A stretch of 17,834 nucleotides of DNA from Spirochaetales bacterium (GCA_002688185.1 NZCE01000014.1:20647-38480); one strand, 5' to 3'. Positions 7,116 through 15,347 are shown, counted from the stretch's first letter. Numbers and translations are program-made. The notes: generated by a model not told the origin, from the sequence alone.

Positions 7116-8858
7116 ATGGCTAAAAGCATAAAAGAAAAACTTTCGTGGTGGGAGGAAGCCAGGTTTGGCATGTTCATCCACTGGGGAGTGTACGCGGTTC
7201 CCGCAGGAATATGGAAGGGAGAGGAGATCCCGGGCATAGGAGAGTGGATCATGTTCCGCGCTCAAATACCGGTCTCAGAATACGAGCAACTTGCCAAGAA
7301 GTTCAACCCGACCAAATTCAACGCAAAAGAATGGGTAACGTTGGCAAAAAACGCAGGTATGAAATACCTTGTGATTACATCAAAACACCATGACGGTTTT
7401 GCAATGTATGCGTCTAAGGCGAGCGACTACAATATTGCGGCCGCTACTCCATACCGCAAGGATCCTATGAAAGATCTCTCACGGGAGTGCAAAAAAGCCG
7501 GCATAAAACTTTGCTTTTACTATTCGCAGGACCAGGACTGGCATGAACCGGGCGGCCGGGGGAATAGCTGGGATTTTAAAACTTTGACTGATGAGGCGTT
7601 TGCCGAATATCTGAAGACAAAGGTAAAGCCGCAACTCAATGAGATTCTTACCCAGTATGGACCGATTGGGCTGATTTGGTTTGATACTCCCGGGATAATT
7701 ACCAAGAAGCAGAGCTTGGATCTCAAGCGTTATGTTCATTCATTGCAGCCTGACTGCCTGGTGAGCGGCCGGGTTGGTCACGACGTTGGCGACTATAGCA
7801 GTATGGGAGACAACATGATTCCAGCCGGACCGGTAAAAGGCGCCTGGGAAACTCCGGCAACCATGAATGATACGTGGGCTTTTAAAAAGAACGATAAGAA
7901 CTGGAAATCCACAAAAGAACTCTTGATACTTCTTGTTGATCTGGCAAGCAAGGGAGTGAATTATCTGCTCAACGTCGGTCCTACCGCCCAAGGTGTTATT
8001 CCGGCCGCAAGTGTAAAAAGGCTCAATGAAATCGGAGTGTGGATGAAGGTAAACGGTGAGGCTATATATGGAACAAAGCCAAACCCGTATCCCTATGAGT
8101 TTGATTGGGGCCGAATAACGTGGAAACCGGGAAGGCTGTTTCTCCATTTCTACCATTGGCCGGGCAAGAGATTTGTGCTCAAAGGATTGAAGAATGAAGT
8201 CAAAGATGCATATTTGCTCGCCGATAAGAAGCAGAAGCTCGGCGTGACCCAAGCTTCAGACAAGGCGCTCAAGGAACAATGGCTTGAACTAGAAGTGGCC
8301 GTGAAAAAGCCGGACAAAAATATCTCCGTCGTGGTTCTGGAAATCGACGGCGACCCAAAGGTAGACAAATCGATTATACAGCAACCCGATGGAAGCATTT
8401 TATTGCCTGCCCATATGGCAAAATTGCAGCCGTCGGCCAAAGACGAAAGGATGAGTTTAGACAGATCAAGTATTGCGGTGGGCTGGAAAAGCACTACTAG
8501 TACCATGGCGTGGGAGCTCAAGGTTTCCGATTCCGGGGATTATCAGGTCGATCTCTCAACGGCGGCAGTCCAAAGGCCCCGGCAATGGGTGGGGGGACAT
8601 ACGGTAGAATTGACTGTATCCAAAGGGAGGCTGAAAGGGCCCGTTGAGCTCAGCACAACCCTAAAGCGAAAGATCCGCAAAGATGAGGAAAACGAGGTCC
8701 CCCGGACCAAGCATCTCCATGAGGCCATTTCTCATATCGGAAAGATAAAAATCGCGGAACCCGGAGTATACTCACTGGTTATGAAGGTAACTGCATTCCC
8801 TAAAAAGGCGGTGAATGGAATAGAGGTAAGCTTCATCCGTTTCACAGAGGTGCGGTAG
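7116..8858 (+). CDS. Alpha-L-fucosidase, glycoside hydrolase family 29
   Basis: The 580-residue protein carries the GH29 catalytic barrel in residues ~10-335. It has FGMFIHWG (His22-Trp23-Gly24), the substrate-binding KHHDGF (His91-His92), LIWFD with Asp190 at the nucleophile position, and WETPATMNDTW, whose Glu245 is a candidate acid/base. Known GH29 enzymes release terminal L-fucose with retention of configuration. No signal peptide is present, so it should act in the cytoplasm on imported fuco-oligosaccharides. The region after ~340 forms beta-rich C-terminal domains; residues ~430-580 are an extra sandwich-like module (SGDYQVDLSTAAV) with possible carbohydrate-binding use. AGAGGT lies 6 nt before the ATG. 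No transporter or fucose catabolic gene adjoins it. No convincing promoter was found in the 219-bp divergent gap. Confidence 0.9.
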   Translation: MAKSIKEKLSWWEEARFGMFIHWGVYAVPAGIWKGEEIPGIGEWIMFRAQIPVSEYEQLAKKFNPTKFNAKEWVTLAKNAGMKYLVITSKHHDGFAMYASKASDYNIAAATPYRKDPMKDLSRECKKAGIKLCFYYSQDQDWHEPGGRGNSWDFKTLTDEAFAEYLKTKVKPQLNEILTQYGPIGLIWFDTPGIITKKQSLDLKRYVHSLQPDCLVSGRVGHDVGDYSSMGDNMIPAGPVKGAWETPATMNDTWAFKKNDKNWKSTKELLILLVDLASKGVNYLLNVGPTAQGVIPAASVKRLNEIGVWMKVNGEAIYGTKPNPYPYEFDWGRITWKPGRLFLHFYHWPGKRFVLKGLKNEVKDAYLLADKKQKLGVTQASDKALKEQWLELEVAVKKPDKNISVVVLEIDGDPKVDKSIIQQPDGSILLPAHMAKLQPSAKDERMSLDRSSIAVGWKSTTSTMAWELKVSDSGDYQVDLSTAAVQRPRQWVGGHTVELTVSKGRLKGPVELSTTLKRKIRKDEENEVPRTKHLHEAISHIGKIKIAEPGVYSLVMKVTAFPKKAVNGIEVSFIRFTEVR

Positions 8859-8860
8859 AT

Positions 8861-8943
8861 ATGGATGTGCTCGAGGCGATAGAAAGGCGCCACAGCTACA
8901 GAAGACCTTTTGAAATATGCCGAGAAAGGATCTGGAAGGCTAA
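8861..8943 (+). pseudogene. Frameshifted remnant of a nitroreductase N-terminus
   Basis: Starting 2 nt after the fucosidase stop, an ATG frame reads MDVLEAIERRHSYRRPF, which strongly resembles the first residues of nitroreductase-family flavoproteins (DVLEAI..R.S.R.pF). The frame then loses resemblance. From 8914 another frame reads NMPRKDLEG and stops at TAA 8941-8943; this fits the next family motif (VPREDL..I) if a deletion shifted the frame near 8912. Everything after that is missing: the reverse-strand gene ends at 8945. The original frame stays open to 9064, but that part is antisense to the neighbouring gene and is not credible as protein. I infer decay and deletion of a gene once coupled to the fucosidase. 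Confidence 0.5.
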
Positions 8944-8944
8944 G

Positions 8945-9991
8945 CTAGAGACCGTCTCGGCAGAGGGCCGGCACGGGTTTGGAAAGGTCAAAATGCTTGG
9001 GTGTTGGAAACTCATCTGCGTCGCATCCGTATTCGAGGGATTTTCCCTTTATTCCGCTGAATAGATCGCGTTCTTGATAATCTCCGCCAAAGGAATCGAT
9101 CAGCGCCGCGGCATCATCCACCGTCTTTTTTGCCAGCTCGTCCACGGAGTGGCTGAGCTTTACTCCGGAGTTTGGATGTCGATACTGTATTCTGCGGGAA
9201 AAGAGCGCCAATGCCGCATCGGGATTCCGGGCAACATTCTTAAGTATCGCAACTGGATAGAACGTCGCAGATATGACGCGCAAGCCTCCACCCGCAATTG
9301 CCCCAAGCCAGCGGACCAAAGATCCGACCGTGCCATTTGAAAAAAGTCTTTGAAGCTGTGAATGTCGCCTAACAAGCTCCCATACTCCCGTGGTTTTGTC
9401 TTGGGACTTGCCAAAGTAGAATCGGTTTAGAATATCAATGACTTGGTCTTGCTCGCGCTCCATTGCCGCCAGGAATTGATGCAATGCGCCGACGCGTTTG
9501 CACGATCGACGGCTGGTAACGTGAAATGCTGAATCATTGCGTTTTGTGCAGAAGTAGAAATCGAGTAACGATTCGAACTGCCGGTGACGTCTTTGGGATA
9601 GAAGCCGACTTTTCTTCTCACTGTCCGCATATCGACCGCTGAAATAATTCACCAGTGGGTGAAAATTGATATCAGCACACAGATGCGTGAGGGTTCCCGA
9701 GATAAAGCTGATGCCTTGCAGTGGGATTTTGCTTCCGGTATTTTGATACGACCGGAAAAAAGCCCTTTGGATCTCCAATGTGTCACCGCCAAACACACCG
9801 TGAATCCTCAATCCGGCCTGGGTTAAGGTTTTTGCATTTCTCACTAAATATGTATAAAACGGACTGTCGTATGCCACGGAGCCCAGATAGTAGTACGCTT
9901 TAAACGTCTTTATGGCTTTTTTAATATCAGCTGACTTAATGTGCTCGGCAACGGCCTCGGCAAATATCCAATGGGAAAGCTCTTTTGGCAC
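8945..9991 (-). CDS. Zinc-dependent phospholipase-C-like protein
   Basis: The 348-residue protein has the N-terminal pattern of the bacterial Zn_dep_PLPC family: PKELSHW (His7), YYYLGSVAYDSPFY (Asp42), RIHGVFGGDT (His64, Asp70), and SGTLTHLCADINFHPLV (His103, Asp107, His111). These positions are the likely metal ligands. Proteins of this family are found widely as hypothetical zinc-dependent hydrolases; substrates are mostly untested. No signal peptide is visible, although secreted clostridial phospholipase C has one, so a cytoplasmic role is suggested. The start is GTG (9989-9991) with GGGAG 9 nt upstream. It follows the MFS gene by 18 bp and is the last gene of the GGDEF-MFS-hydrolase operon. 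Its 3' end abuts the nitroreductase remnant. Confidence 0.72.
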   Translation of the reverse strand: MPKELSHWIFAEAVAEHIKSADIKKAIKTFKAYYYLGSVAYDSPFYTYLVRNAKTLTQAGLRIHGVFGGDTLEIQRAFFRSYQNTGSKIPLQGISFISGTLTHLCADINFHPLVNYFSGRYADSEKKSRLLSQRRHRQFESLLDFYFCTKRNDSAFHVTSRRSCKRVGALHQFLAAMEREQDQVIDILNRFYFGKSQDKTTGVWELVRRHSQLQRLFSNGTVGSLVRWLGAIAGGGLRVISATFYPVAILKNVARNPDAALALFSRRIQYRHPNSGVKLSHSVDELAKKTVDDAAALIDSFGGDYQERDLFSGIKGKSLEYGCDADEFPTPKHFDLSKPVPALCRDGL

Positions 9992-10009
9992 TGCAATGAG
10001 CTCCCGGCT

Positions 10010-11281
10010 CTAGAGGTACTCTTTCGCCATCTTTTTCCCTTCTTCTTCGTTGACTTTCCCAAGAAGAATCCCGCCCACTACAAAAAGTATAATTATTGAA
10101 AGTATGCCGATCCGGTTGCTGCCTGATACTAAGGTCACCGTGCCCATAAGCATCGGCCCGATAACCGCGGCAAACTTGCCAAGCATATTAAAAAAGCCAA
10201 AAAACTCCGCAGCGCGTTTCTCCGGTATTAGGCGTGTATAATACGACCTGCTGAGTGCCTGGATACCCCCCTGAAAAAGGCCAACTAGAACAGAAAGAGC
10301 GTAAAACTGCCACACCGCCCGCATAAAAAAACCGAGAACTGTTATAAACCCGTAGGCGATAATGGCAATGAGAATGGCCTTGCGAATTCCGATTTTCCTT
10401 GCAAAAAGACTGTAAAGAAGCGCCGCAGGGAAAGCTACAAATTGCACTAGAAGCAAAGCTACTATCAGTGAGCTCGATGGAAAGCCCAGGCTGGTGCCAT
10501 AATCAACCGCCATTTTGACTATTGTATCTACGCCATCGATATAAAACCAATAGGCGAGCAGGAACATGCCGACAACTTTGAGATGCTTTATGTCTTTTAC
10601 GGTCGAGATCAGCTGTTTGGCTCCCGCGGCGATAGCTTTACCGAGTCCAACGGAGCCGGCTGTATTGGGCTCTCGTACAAAGACGAATATTGGGATTGAA
10701 AACACCGCCCACCATATGGCCACCGTGAGGAATGAGATCCTGATCGCCGTTTCGCCATCAGGAATGCCGAAAAACTCAGGTTTGAGATACATGAATACGT
10801 TGACAGCGAAAAGGAGACCGCCTCCGACGTATCCCAAGGCGAAACCAAGAGATGACACATAATCGACTTTTTTTTCTGATGCCACACCCACTAGTAATGA
10901 ATCGTAGAATATATTTCCCGCGGAAAAACCGACCGATGCCGCAACAAAAAACACAATTGCCAGTTGCCAAAGCCCTGAGCCGATAAACCACAGCCCGCCG
11001 GTCATGATGGTACCGAGAAAAGCAAACAACAGGAGCAGACGCTTTTTTGCCGACGCCCTATCTGCGATAGCCCCAAGGAAAGGCGCCAAGGCTGCCACAA
11101 TGATAGATGCCAGAGAGTTTGCCAGTCCAAGATAGAAAGTGCTCTGCTGCGGATTGCCCGGGTTAGCCCAGAATGCCTTGAAGAATATGGGAAAGAATCC
11201 GGCCACGACGGTGGTAACAAAAGCGCTGTTTGCCCAATCGTAGCACGCCCACGACCAGATTGATCTCCCACGATCCTTCAT
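10010..11281 (-). CDS. MFS transporter, UMF1/Atg22-like
   Basis: The 423-residue protein is an integral membrane protein with about 11-12 hydrophobic segments. The opening WSWACYDWANSAFVTTVVAGFFPIFF and the loop ADRASAKKRLLLLF are typical of the UMF1 (Atg22-like) branch of the major facilitator superfamily, as is the second-half motif FQGGIQALSRSYYTRLIPEKRAAEFFGFFNMLGKFAAVIGP. Yeast Atg22 exports amino acids from vacuoles; bacterial members are mostly uncharacterised, so the substrate is unknown. The ATG overlaps the stop of the GGDEF gene by 4 nt, indicating translational coupling. The ribosome site is weak, consistent with coupling. Family assignment is strong; direction and cargo are not known. 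Confidence 0.85.
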   Translation of the reverse strand: MKDRGRSIWSWACYDWANSAFVTTVVAGFFPIFFKAFWANPGNPQQSTFYLGLANSLASIIVAALAPFLGAIADRASAKKRLLLLFAFLGTIMTGGLWFIGSGLWQLAIVFFVAASVGFSAGNIFYDSLLVGVASEKKVDYVSSLGFALGYVGGGLLFAVNVFMYLKPEFFGIPDGETAIRISFLTVAIWWAVFSIPIFVFVREPNTAGSVGLGKAIAAGAKQLISTVKDIKHLKVVGMFLLAYWFYIDGVDTIVKMAVDYGTSLGFPSSSLIVALLLVQFVAFPAALLYSLFARKIGIRKAILIAIIAYGFITVLGFFMRAVWQFYALSVLVGLFQGGIQALSRSYYTRLIPEKRAAEFFGFFNMLGKFAAVIGPMLMGTVTLVSGSNRIGILSIIILFVVGGILLGKVNEEEGKKMAKEYL

Positions 11282-12303
11282 GAAACCGATTTTTCCCAGT
11301 CAGTCGCTACGCTGTTCCTTCCTTTGGCCTTCGCCTTGTACATGGCATGGTCGGCGCATTGAATGAACTCATCGACGTCCACCAAATCATCCGAAAGTCC
11401 AGCCACACCAAAACTCATGGTGATGCCGAATGATTCATTGTTGCACTCAAACTGATGTTCGGCGATGACCGTTCGCATTTTTTCCGCGGCAATTGCTGCA
11501 TTCTCTGCCGTTGTCTCCGGCAATATCGCCACAAACTCTTCGCCGCCAAATCGCGCAACAATATCAGATTTCCTCAATCTGGAGAGAATCCTCAGTTCAC
11601 CCATTTCACCGGCCAATATCTGACCAACCGTTTTTAGAATAGCATCACCGAGATGGTGCCCGTAATTGTCATTAACATTTTTAAAATGATCAATATCGCA
11701 AAAAATCAGCGAGAGATCCTGATTGTGTCGTTTTGCACGGGCAATCTCTTCCCGCAAACGCAGCATAAAATAGCGTTTGTTGTATAGACCCGTGAGGTGA
11801 TCGGTTAAGCTGAGCTCTTTATACTTATTGATCTCAGAAAATAGGGATTCAAGCACTTCCTCGGCAGACAATTTAACGAGCTTTTGCAGGTCATCTATAC
11901 GCTCCCGGGCATCGGCAAACTCGGACTCAATTTTGTTCTGATAGAAATGGGTAAGATCTTGGTTTGAAACGATTCCGGCAAGGGCATTGCCATCAAGAAC
12001 CGGTATATGTCTGATGTCATTTACGCGCATCAGCATATATACTGTATTATAGTCGTCGGTCAGCTGGGCGGTAATTGGATCCTTTGTCATATGCCGTGAT
12101 ATGGCATCATCTTGTAAATCCTCCAGGCCCCGAGCGCAGAGGCGTACCAAATCTCTCTCGGTAAACACACCGACGAGCTTTTGTTGGTCCAGTACCAAAA
12201 CGGCGCCGATTCTTTTTTCTGCCATTATCCGCAATACTTTCTCTAATTTATCGGCGTATTCTACGCAGGTGGGGCTTGACGTGATCCAGTTTTTTATTTC
12301 CAT
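11278..12303 (-). CDS. CBS-pair diguanylate cyclase (GGDEF)
   Basis: The 341-residue protein has two CBS repeats (about 1-125), a helical linker (about 130-165) and a GGDEF domain (about 165-335). The active-site motif is GGEEF (253-257), a functional variant, so it should make cyclic di-GMP from two GTP. RKSD at 244-247 is in the right place for the product-inhibition I-site (RxxD, five residues upstream). CBS pairs often bind adenosine ligands or S-adenosylmethionine, so the cyclase may report energy or nucleotide state. No membrane segments: cytosolic. It is the first gene of a three-gene operon, with TGGAG 7 nt before the ATG and a good promoter upstream. Confidence 0.9.
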   Translation of the reverse strand: MEIKNWITSSPTCVEYADKLEKVLRIMAEKRIGAVLVLDQQKLVGVFTERDLVRLCARGLEDLQDDAISRHMTKDPITAQLTDDYNTVYMLMRVNDIRHIPVLDGNALAGIVSNQDLTHFYQNKIESEFADARERIDDLQKLVKLSAEEVLESLFSEINKYKELSLTDHLTGLYNKRYFMLRLREEIARAKRHNQDLSLIFCDIDHFKNVNDNYGHHLGDAILKTVGQILAGEMGELRILSRLRKSDIVARFGGEEFVAILPETTAENAAIAAEKMRTVIAEHQFECNNESFGITMSFGVAGLSDDLVDVDEFIQCADHAMYKAKAKGRNSVATDWEKSVS

Positions 12304-12328
12304 TTCGCAACTCCAGATGACTTACGTT

Positions 12329-12357
12329 GTTATAACCAATGCGACTAGTATATTCAA
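12329..12357 (-). promoter_or_regulatory. Promoter of the GGDEF-MFS-hydrolase operon
   Basis: On the minus strand TTGAAT (12352-12357) and TATAAC (12329-12334) are 17 bp apart, matching sigma-70 hexamers at 4/6 and 5/6 positions. The start would fall near 12322, about 20 nt before the ATG at 12303, leaving room for TGGAG. Confidence 0.5.
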
Positions 12358-12360
12358 GTT

Positions 12361-12373
12361 TACCACTGTGGTA
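12361..12373. promoter_or_regulatory. Possible regulator site (13-bp palindrome)
   Basis: TACCAC-T-GTGGTA is a perfect 6-bp inverted repeat around one base. It sits 3 bp upstream of the -35 box of the minus-strand GGDEF promoter and about 80 bp before the divergent dipeptidase gene. The position fits an activator site for one operon or a shared site for both. Its short length means chance is possible. Confidence 0.3.
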
Positions 12374-12452
12374 TTCCTTCATCAGAAAAATCATTATAGT
12401 TTTTATTATATGCATTACGAGTTGAATAGCTTCGTCTACAAAGTGGGGGAAT

Positions 12453-13574
12453 ATGGCTGTCGGCAATAATGAAATTATTATTGATTCCCATCTTGACCTT
12501 GCGGCAAACGCCATCTCATTTGATCGTGATTTAACCGAAGGTTTAGCCGCGCTTAATAAACGTGAAAAGCAGATGGATGATCACCCTGCGCGTTCCGGCG
12601 CCACTGCTACGTTTCCGGAAATGAGGAGAGGGCAAATCGTTCTCGCATTTGGAACATTGCTGGCGCGGAGCAATCCCAATTTTCGCCCAGCCCACGGTTT
12701 TAAGCGGGTGGATATTGACCATGCTACTCCAGCTATCGCCGCGGCGGTTTCCTGGGGCCAGCTTGCCTATTACGAAATTATGGCAGACGCAGGCGAGTTA
12801 TCTTTAATCCTTGATAAAAAAAGCCTATCGACGTTCTGGGAACGGCAAGTCAAAGGGGGAAATGCCGCAAGTGGCAAAGCAAACCCAATTGGTATCGTTT
12901 TATCTATGGAAGGCGGAGACCCGATTACCGGGCCTGAAAAAGCGGAACTGTGGTGGGACGCCGGTCTCCGTATAATTAGCGTGGTGCATTACGGCAGGAG
13001 TCCATACGCATCGGGCACCGGCACAACCGGCCCAGTCACGGAACCTGGAAAGCAGCTACTCAAAGCTTTTGCATCTCTCGGTATGATGCTTGATGTCTCC
13101 CACCTGTGCGATCAGAGTTTTTTTCAGGCTCTGGAGCTCTTTCCGGGTCCCGTGTTGGCAACTCACAACAACTGCCGCGCCCTCGTGCCGGGAGACAGGC
13201 AGTTTTCCGATGAACAGATACGCCTTTTGATAAGTAGGAATGCCGTTATCGGGGTTGCGGCGGACGGTTGGATGCTTTATCCAAAATGGGTAAGGGGAAC
13301 TACCAAAACGGATGTCATTTCTATCGATACTATGGTCGATCATATCGATCACATCTGTTCTCTTGCCGGCAATTCAAAGCATGCAGCAATTGGCAGCGAT
13401 CTTGACGGCGGTTTCGGCACGGAGCAGACACCGGGGGATCTCAAAAGTATTGCGGATCTTCAAAAAATCGGCAGGTTGCTGGAAAAGCGGGGATACGCGG
13501 AAACCGATATTCGTGCAATACTTCATAAAAACTGGTATGAGTTTCTAAGCCAAAATCTTCCGGAGGAAATATGA
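12453..13574 (+). CDS. Membrane dipeptidase, peptidase family M19
   Basis: The 373-residue protein is a member of the renal dipeptidase family (amidohydrolase-like TIM barrel). The expected zinc ligands are visible: DSHLD (His13, Asp15), the bridging Glu153 in SMEGGDP, His217 in LDVSHL, His238 in ATHNNCR, and Asp316 in GSDLDGG. Members hydrolyse dipeptides, often with a D-amino acid at the C-terminal position, and also dehydrodipeptides. No signal peptide is visible, so despite the family name it should be cytosolic. The start is preceded by a G-rich ribosome site (GGGGGA) and an AT-rich region with no clear -35 box. The 3' end overlaps the RidA gene as ATGA. Confidence 0.9.
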   Translation: MAVGNNEIIIDSHLDLAANAISFDRDLTEGLAALNKREKQMDDHPARSGATATFPEMRRGQIVLAFGTLLARSNPNFRPAHGFKRVDIDHATPAIAAAVSWGQLAYYEIMADAGELSLILDKKSLSTFWERQVKGGNAASGKANPIGIVLSMEGGDPITGPEKAELWWDAGLRIISVVHYGRSPYASGTGTTGPVTEPGKQLLKAFASLGMMLDVSHLCDQSFFQALELFPGPVLATHNNCRALVPGDRQFSDEQIRLLISRNAVIGVAADGWMLYPKWVRGTTKTDVISIDTMVDHIDHICSLAGNSKHAAIGSDLDGGFGTEQTPGDLKSIADLQKIGRLLEKRGYAETDIRAILHKNWYEFLSQNLPEEI

Positions 13575-14035
13575 ACGAACGCGAAAATAAGTTAGAGGAA
13601 AGAGGATATTCCGTTGCGGACGCGCCAAAGCCGGGCGGTCTTTATACTCCAGTTGTGGTGGCCGATGGTGTCGCCTACGCATCCGGTATGGTGCCGTCGG
13701 CGGCCGGAGAGGTTAAATATACCGGAAAAGTGCCTTCCGCCGTGAGTGTGGAGGACGCGAAAAAAGCCGCAGAGTTGTGCGCGGCCAATCTCCTCCGGGT
13801 GTTGGCCAGAGATCTAGGCTCCCTCGATCGGATAGAGAGGCTGCTAAAGATAACCGGATTCGTAAACAGCGACGCGGACTTTACCGAGCAGCATGTTGTA
13901 ATGAACGGTGCATCGCAGCTGTTGATAGACATTCTTGGGGACGCTGGACATCACGCCAGGTCAGCCGTTGGAATGGCGAATTTACCCCTTGGCGCGACAG
14001 TTGAGGTGGAATTAATTCTCAAAGTGTCGGATTAA
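13571..14035 (+). CDS. RidA/YjgF-family enamine/imine deaminase-like protein
   Basis: The 154-residue protein shows the RidA (YjgF/YER057c/UK114) chorismate-mutase-like fold: PGGLYTPVVVADGVAYASGMVP near the start and HARSAVGMANLPLGATVEVELIL at the end. The Arg (Arg130) of the ARSAVG segment corresponds to the residue that binds the carboxylate of imine substrates in the deaminating subfamily. It is ~25 residues longer than RidA itself, resembling the YjgH/TdcF-like longer subfamilies. RidA proteins hydrolyse reactive 2-aminoacrylate-type enamines/imines to ketoacids and ammonia. The ATG overlaps the dipeptidase stop by 4 nt and has CGGAGG just upstream, so the two are made together. Confidence 0.85.
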   Translation: MNERENKLEERGYSVADAPKPGGLYTPVVVADGVAYASGMVPSAAGEVKYTGKVPSAVSVEDAKKAAELCAANLLRVLARDLGSLDRIERLLKITGFVNSDADFTEQHVVMNGASQLLIDILGDAGHHARSAVGMANLPLGATVEVELILKVSD

Positions 14036-14044
14036 AGCCATTTC

Positions 14045-14073
14045 TTGACAATTGCCCGCGCGTACGCTATCGT
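14045..14073 (+). promoter_or_regulatory. Predicted promoter for the binding-protein gene
   Basis: A consensus TTGACA (14045-14050) is followed after 17 bp by TATCGT (14068-14073; 4/6, keeping the key T, A and T). It lies in the 68-bp gap after the RidA gene, so the binding protein can be expressed separately. The predicted start is near 14080, ~24 nt before the ATG, with GAGGAGG at 14092-14098. Confidence 0.5.
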
Positions 14074-14103
14074 CTCTATGAAAATACTGCAGAGGAGGCA
14101 GAG

Positions 14104-15324
14104 ATGAGAAAAGTACGTTTATTAATCGTGATCGCTATTTGTCTATCCGTAGCGACGCCTTTTGCGTTTTCCGTCGGCCAGCCCGATATACAAGTCGGGA
14201 CACTTATGGCTTTGACAGGACCGCTGAGTGAATACGGACCCGCCATTCAGAATGGCGCAGTCTTGGCAGCAGAACAGCTGGCGGAAGCAGGCTTGACCAT
14301 GGGGCTTGTTCATGAAGACAGTGAGACCAACCCCATCCCGGCAGTAACAGCCGCCAAGAAGCTCATTGACATAGACGGTGTGGTAGCTATCATAGGCGCC
14401 CTTTCAAGTGGCGTAACGTTGGCTGTTGCTGAATCGGCAACCATTCCCAATGAAGTCATAATGATTTCCCCGGCTTCTACCAATCCGCTCATGACGGATC
14501 TACCCTCAGACAGAAATGTGGACTTCTTGTTTAGGACATGTCCTTCCGATGCTCTGCAGGGAGTGGTGGCCGGCAATCTTGCCGCAGAGAATATAAAGAC
14601 CGCCTCAATACTTTACGTAAATAACGCATACGGGCAGGGACTTGCTGAGGTTTTTACCCGGGCGTTTGAGGCACAGGGAGGCAGGGTGCTCGCCGCCATA
14701 CCTCATGATGAGGCCGTTTCCGAGTCGTATACCGCTGAGCTCAGAAAAGCTCTCGAGGGAAATCCGGATGCGCTTGCCGCATACAGTTATCCCCAACATG
14801 CGGAAGTTTACCTGAAAGAGGCCCTCGAGTTTTTTGACTACGGCAGCTTCTTCTTTTGTGACGGCACGAAATCTCTCGACATCATTGACGCCGTGGGAGC
14901 GGACAACCTCGAGGGACTTATTGGAACGGCACCCGGCTCAGCCGGTGGCCGGACTCTCCAGCAGTTTAATGACGCTTATGAGGCAAAATTCGGTGAGCTC
15001 CCACCACTGCCGTTTATCACAAATGCCTATGATGCAATGGCTGTTCTGGGACTGGCCGCATATGCCGCGGGAGCAGTCAACAATGTCGTAACCGCGGCGG
15101 ATATCCGCGATAGACTGCGGGACGTGGCAAATCCGGATGGCGAGGTGATTTATCCGGGTGAGTTCAAAAAAGCCTTCAGGCTTATCGATCAGATGAAACC
15201 GATCAACTATGAAGGCGCAGCCGGCTCAGTTGATTTTGACAAAAACGGGGATGTCGTAACGCCCATCGAGGTCTGGAGATACACCAACGGAACTATGGAA
15301 ACGATCAGGCTTGAAACACCATAG
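14104..15324 (+). CDS. Periplasmic LIV-type ABC solute-binding protein
   Basis: The 406-residue protein begins with a signal peptide (RKVR then LLIVIAICLSVATPFAF) with cleavage likely near residue 22-24. No lipobox Cys is seen, so it should be free in the periplasm. The mature part follows the type I binding-protein (Peripla_BP_6, LivJ-like) pattern: IQVGTLMALTGPLSEYGPAIQNGAVLAAEQL, VVAIIGALSSGVTLAVAESATI, MISPASTNPLMTD, SILYVNNAYGQGLAEVFTRAFEAQGGRV and PFITNAYDAMAVLGLAAYAAG. Homologues bind branched-chain or other amino acids, amides or aromatic acids. No permease or ATPase genes for this system occur in the window, so it is an orphan here. It follows the dipeptidase-RidA pair, suggesting an amino-acid or peptide-derived ligand (inference). 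Confidence 0.88.
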   Translation: MRKVRLLIVIAICLSVATPFAFSVGQPDIQVGTLMALTGPLSEYGPAIQNGAVLAAEQLAEAGLTMGLVHEDSETNPIPAVTAAKKLIDIDGVVAIIGALSSGVTLAVAESATIPNEVIMISPASTNPLMTDLPSDRNVDFLFRTCPSDALQGVVAGNLAAENIKTASILYVNNAYGQGLAEVFTRAFEAQGGRVLAAIPHDEAVSESYTAELRKALEGNPDALAAYSYPQHAEVYLKEALEFFDYGSFFFCDGTKSLDIIDAVGADNLEGLIGTAPGSAGGRTLQQFNDAYEAKFGELPPLPFITNAYDAMAVLGLAAYAAGAVNNVVTAADIRDRLRDVANPDGEVIYPGEFKKAFRLIDQMKPINYEGAAGSVDFDKNGDVVTPIEVWRYTNGTMETIRLETP

Positions 15325-15347
15325 AACGTAATCTTTCGATACGTAGG

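Noticed and set aside
7740..8252. 170-codon minus-strand frame inside the fucosidase gene
   Set aside because: It is the antisense shadow of a gene with all catalytic motifs intact.
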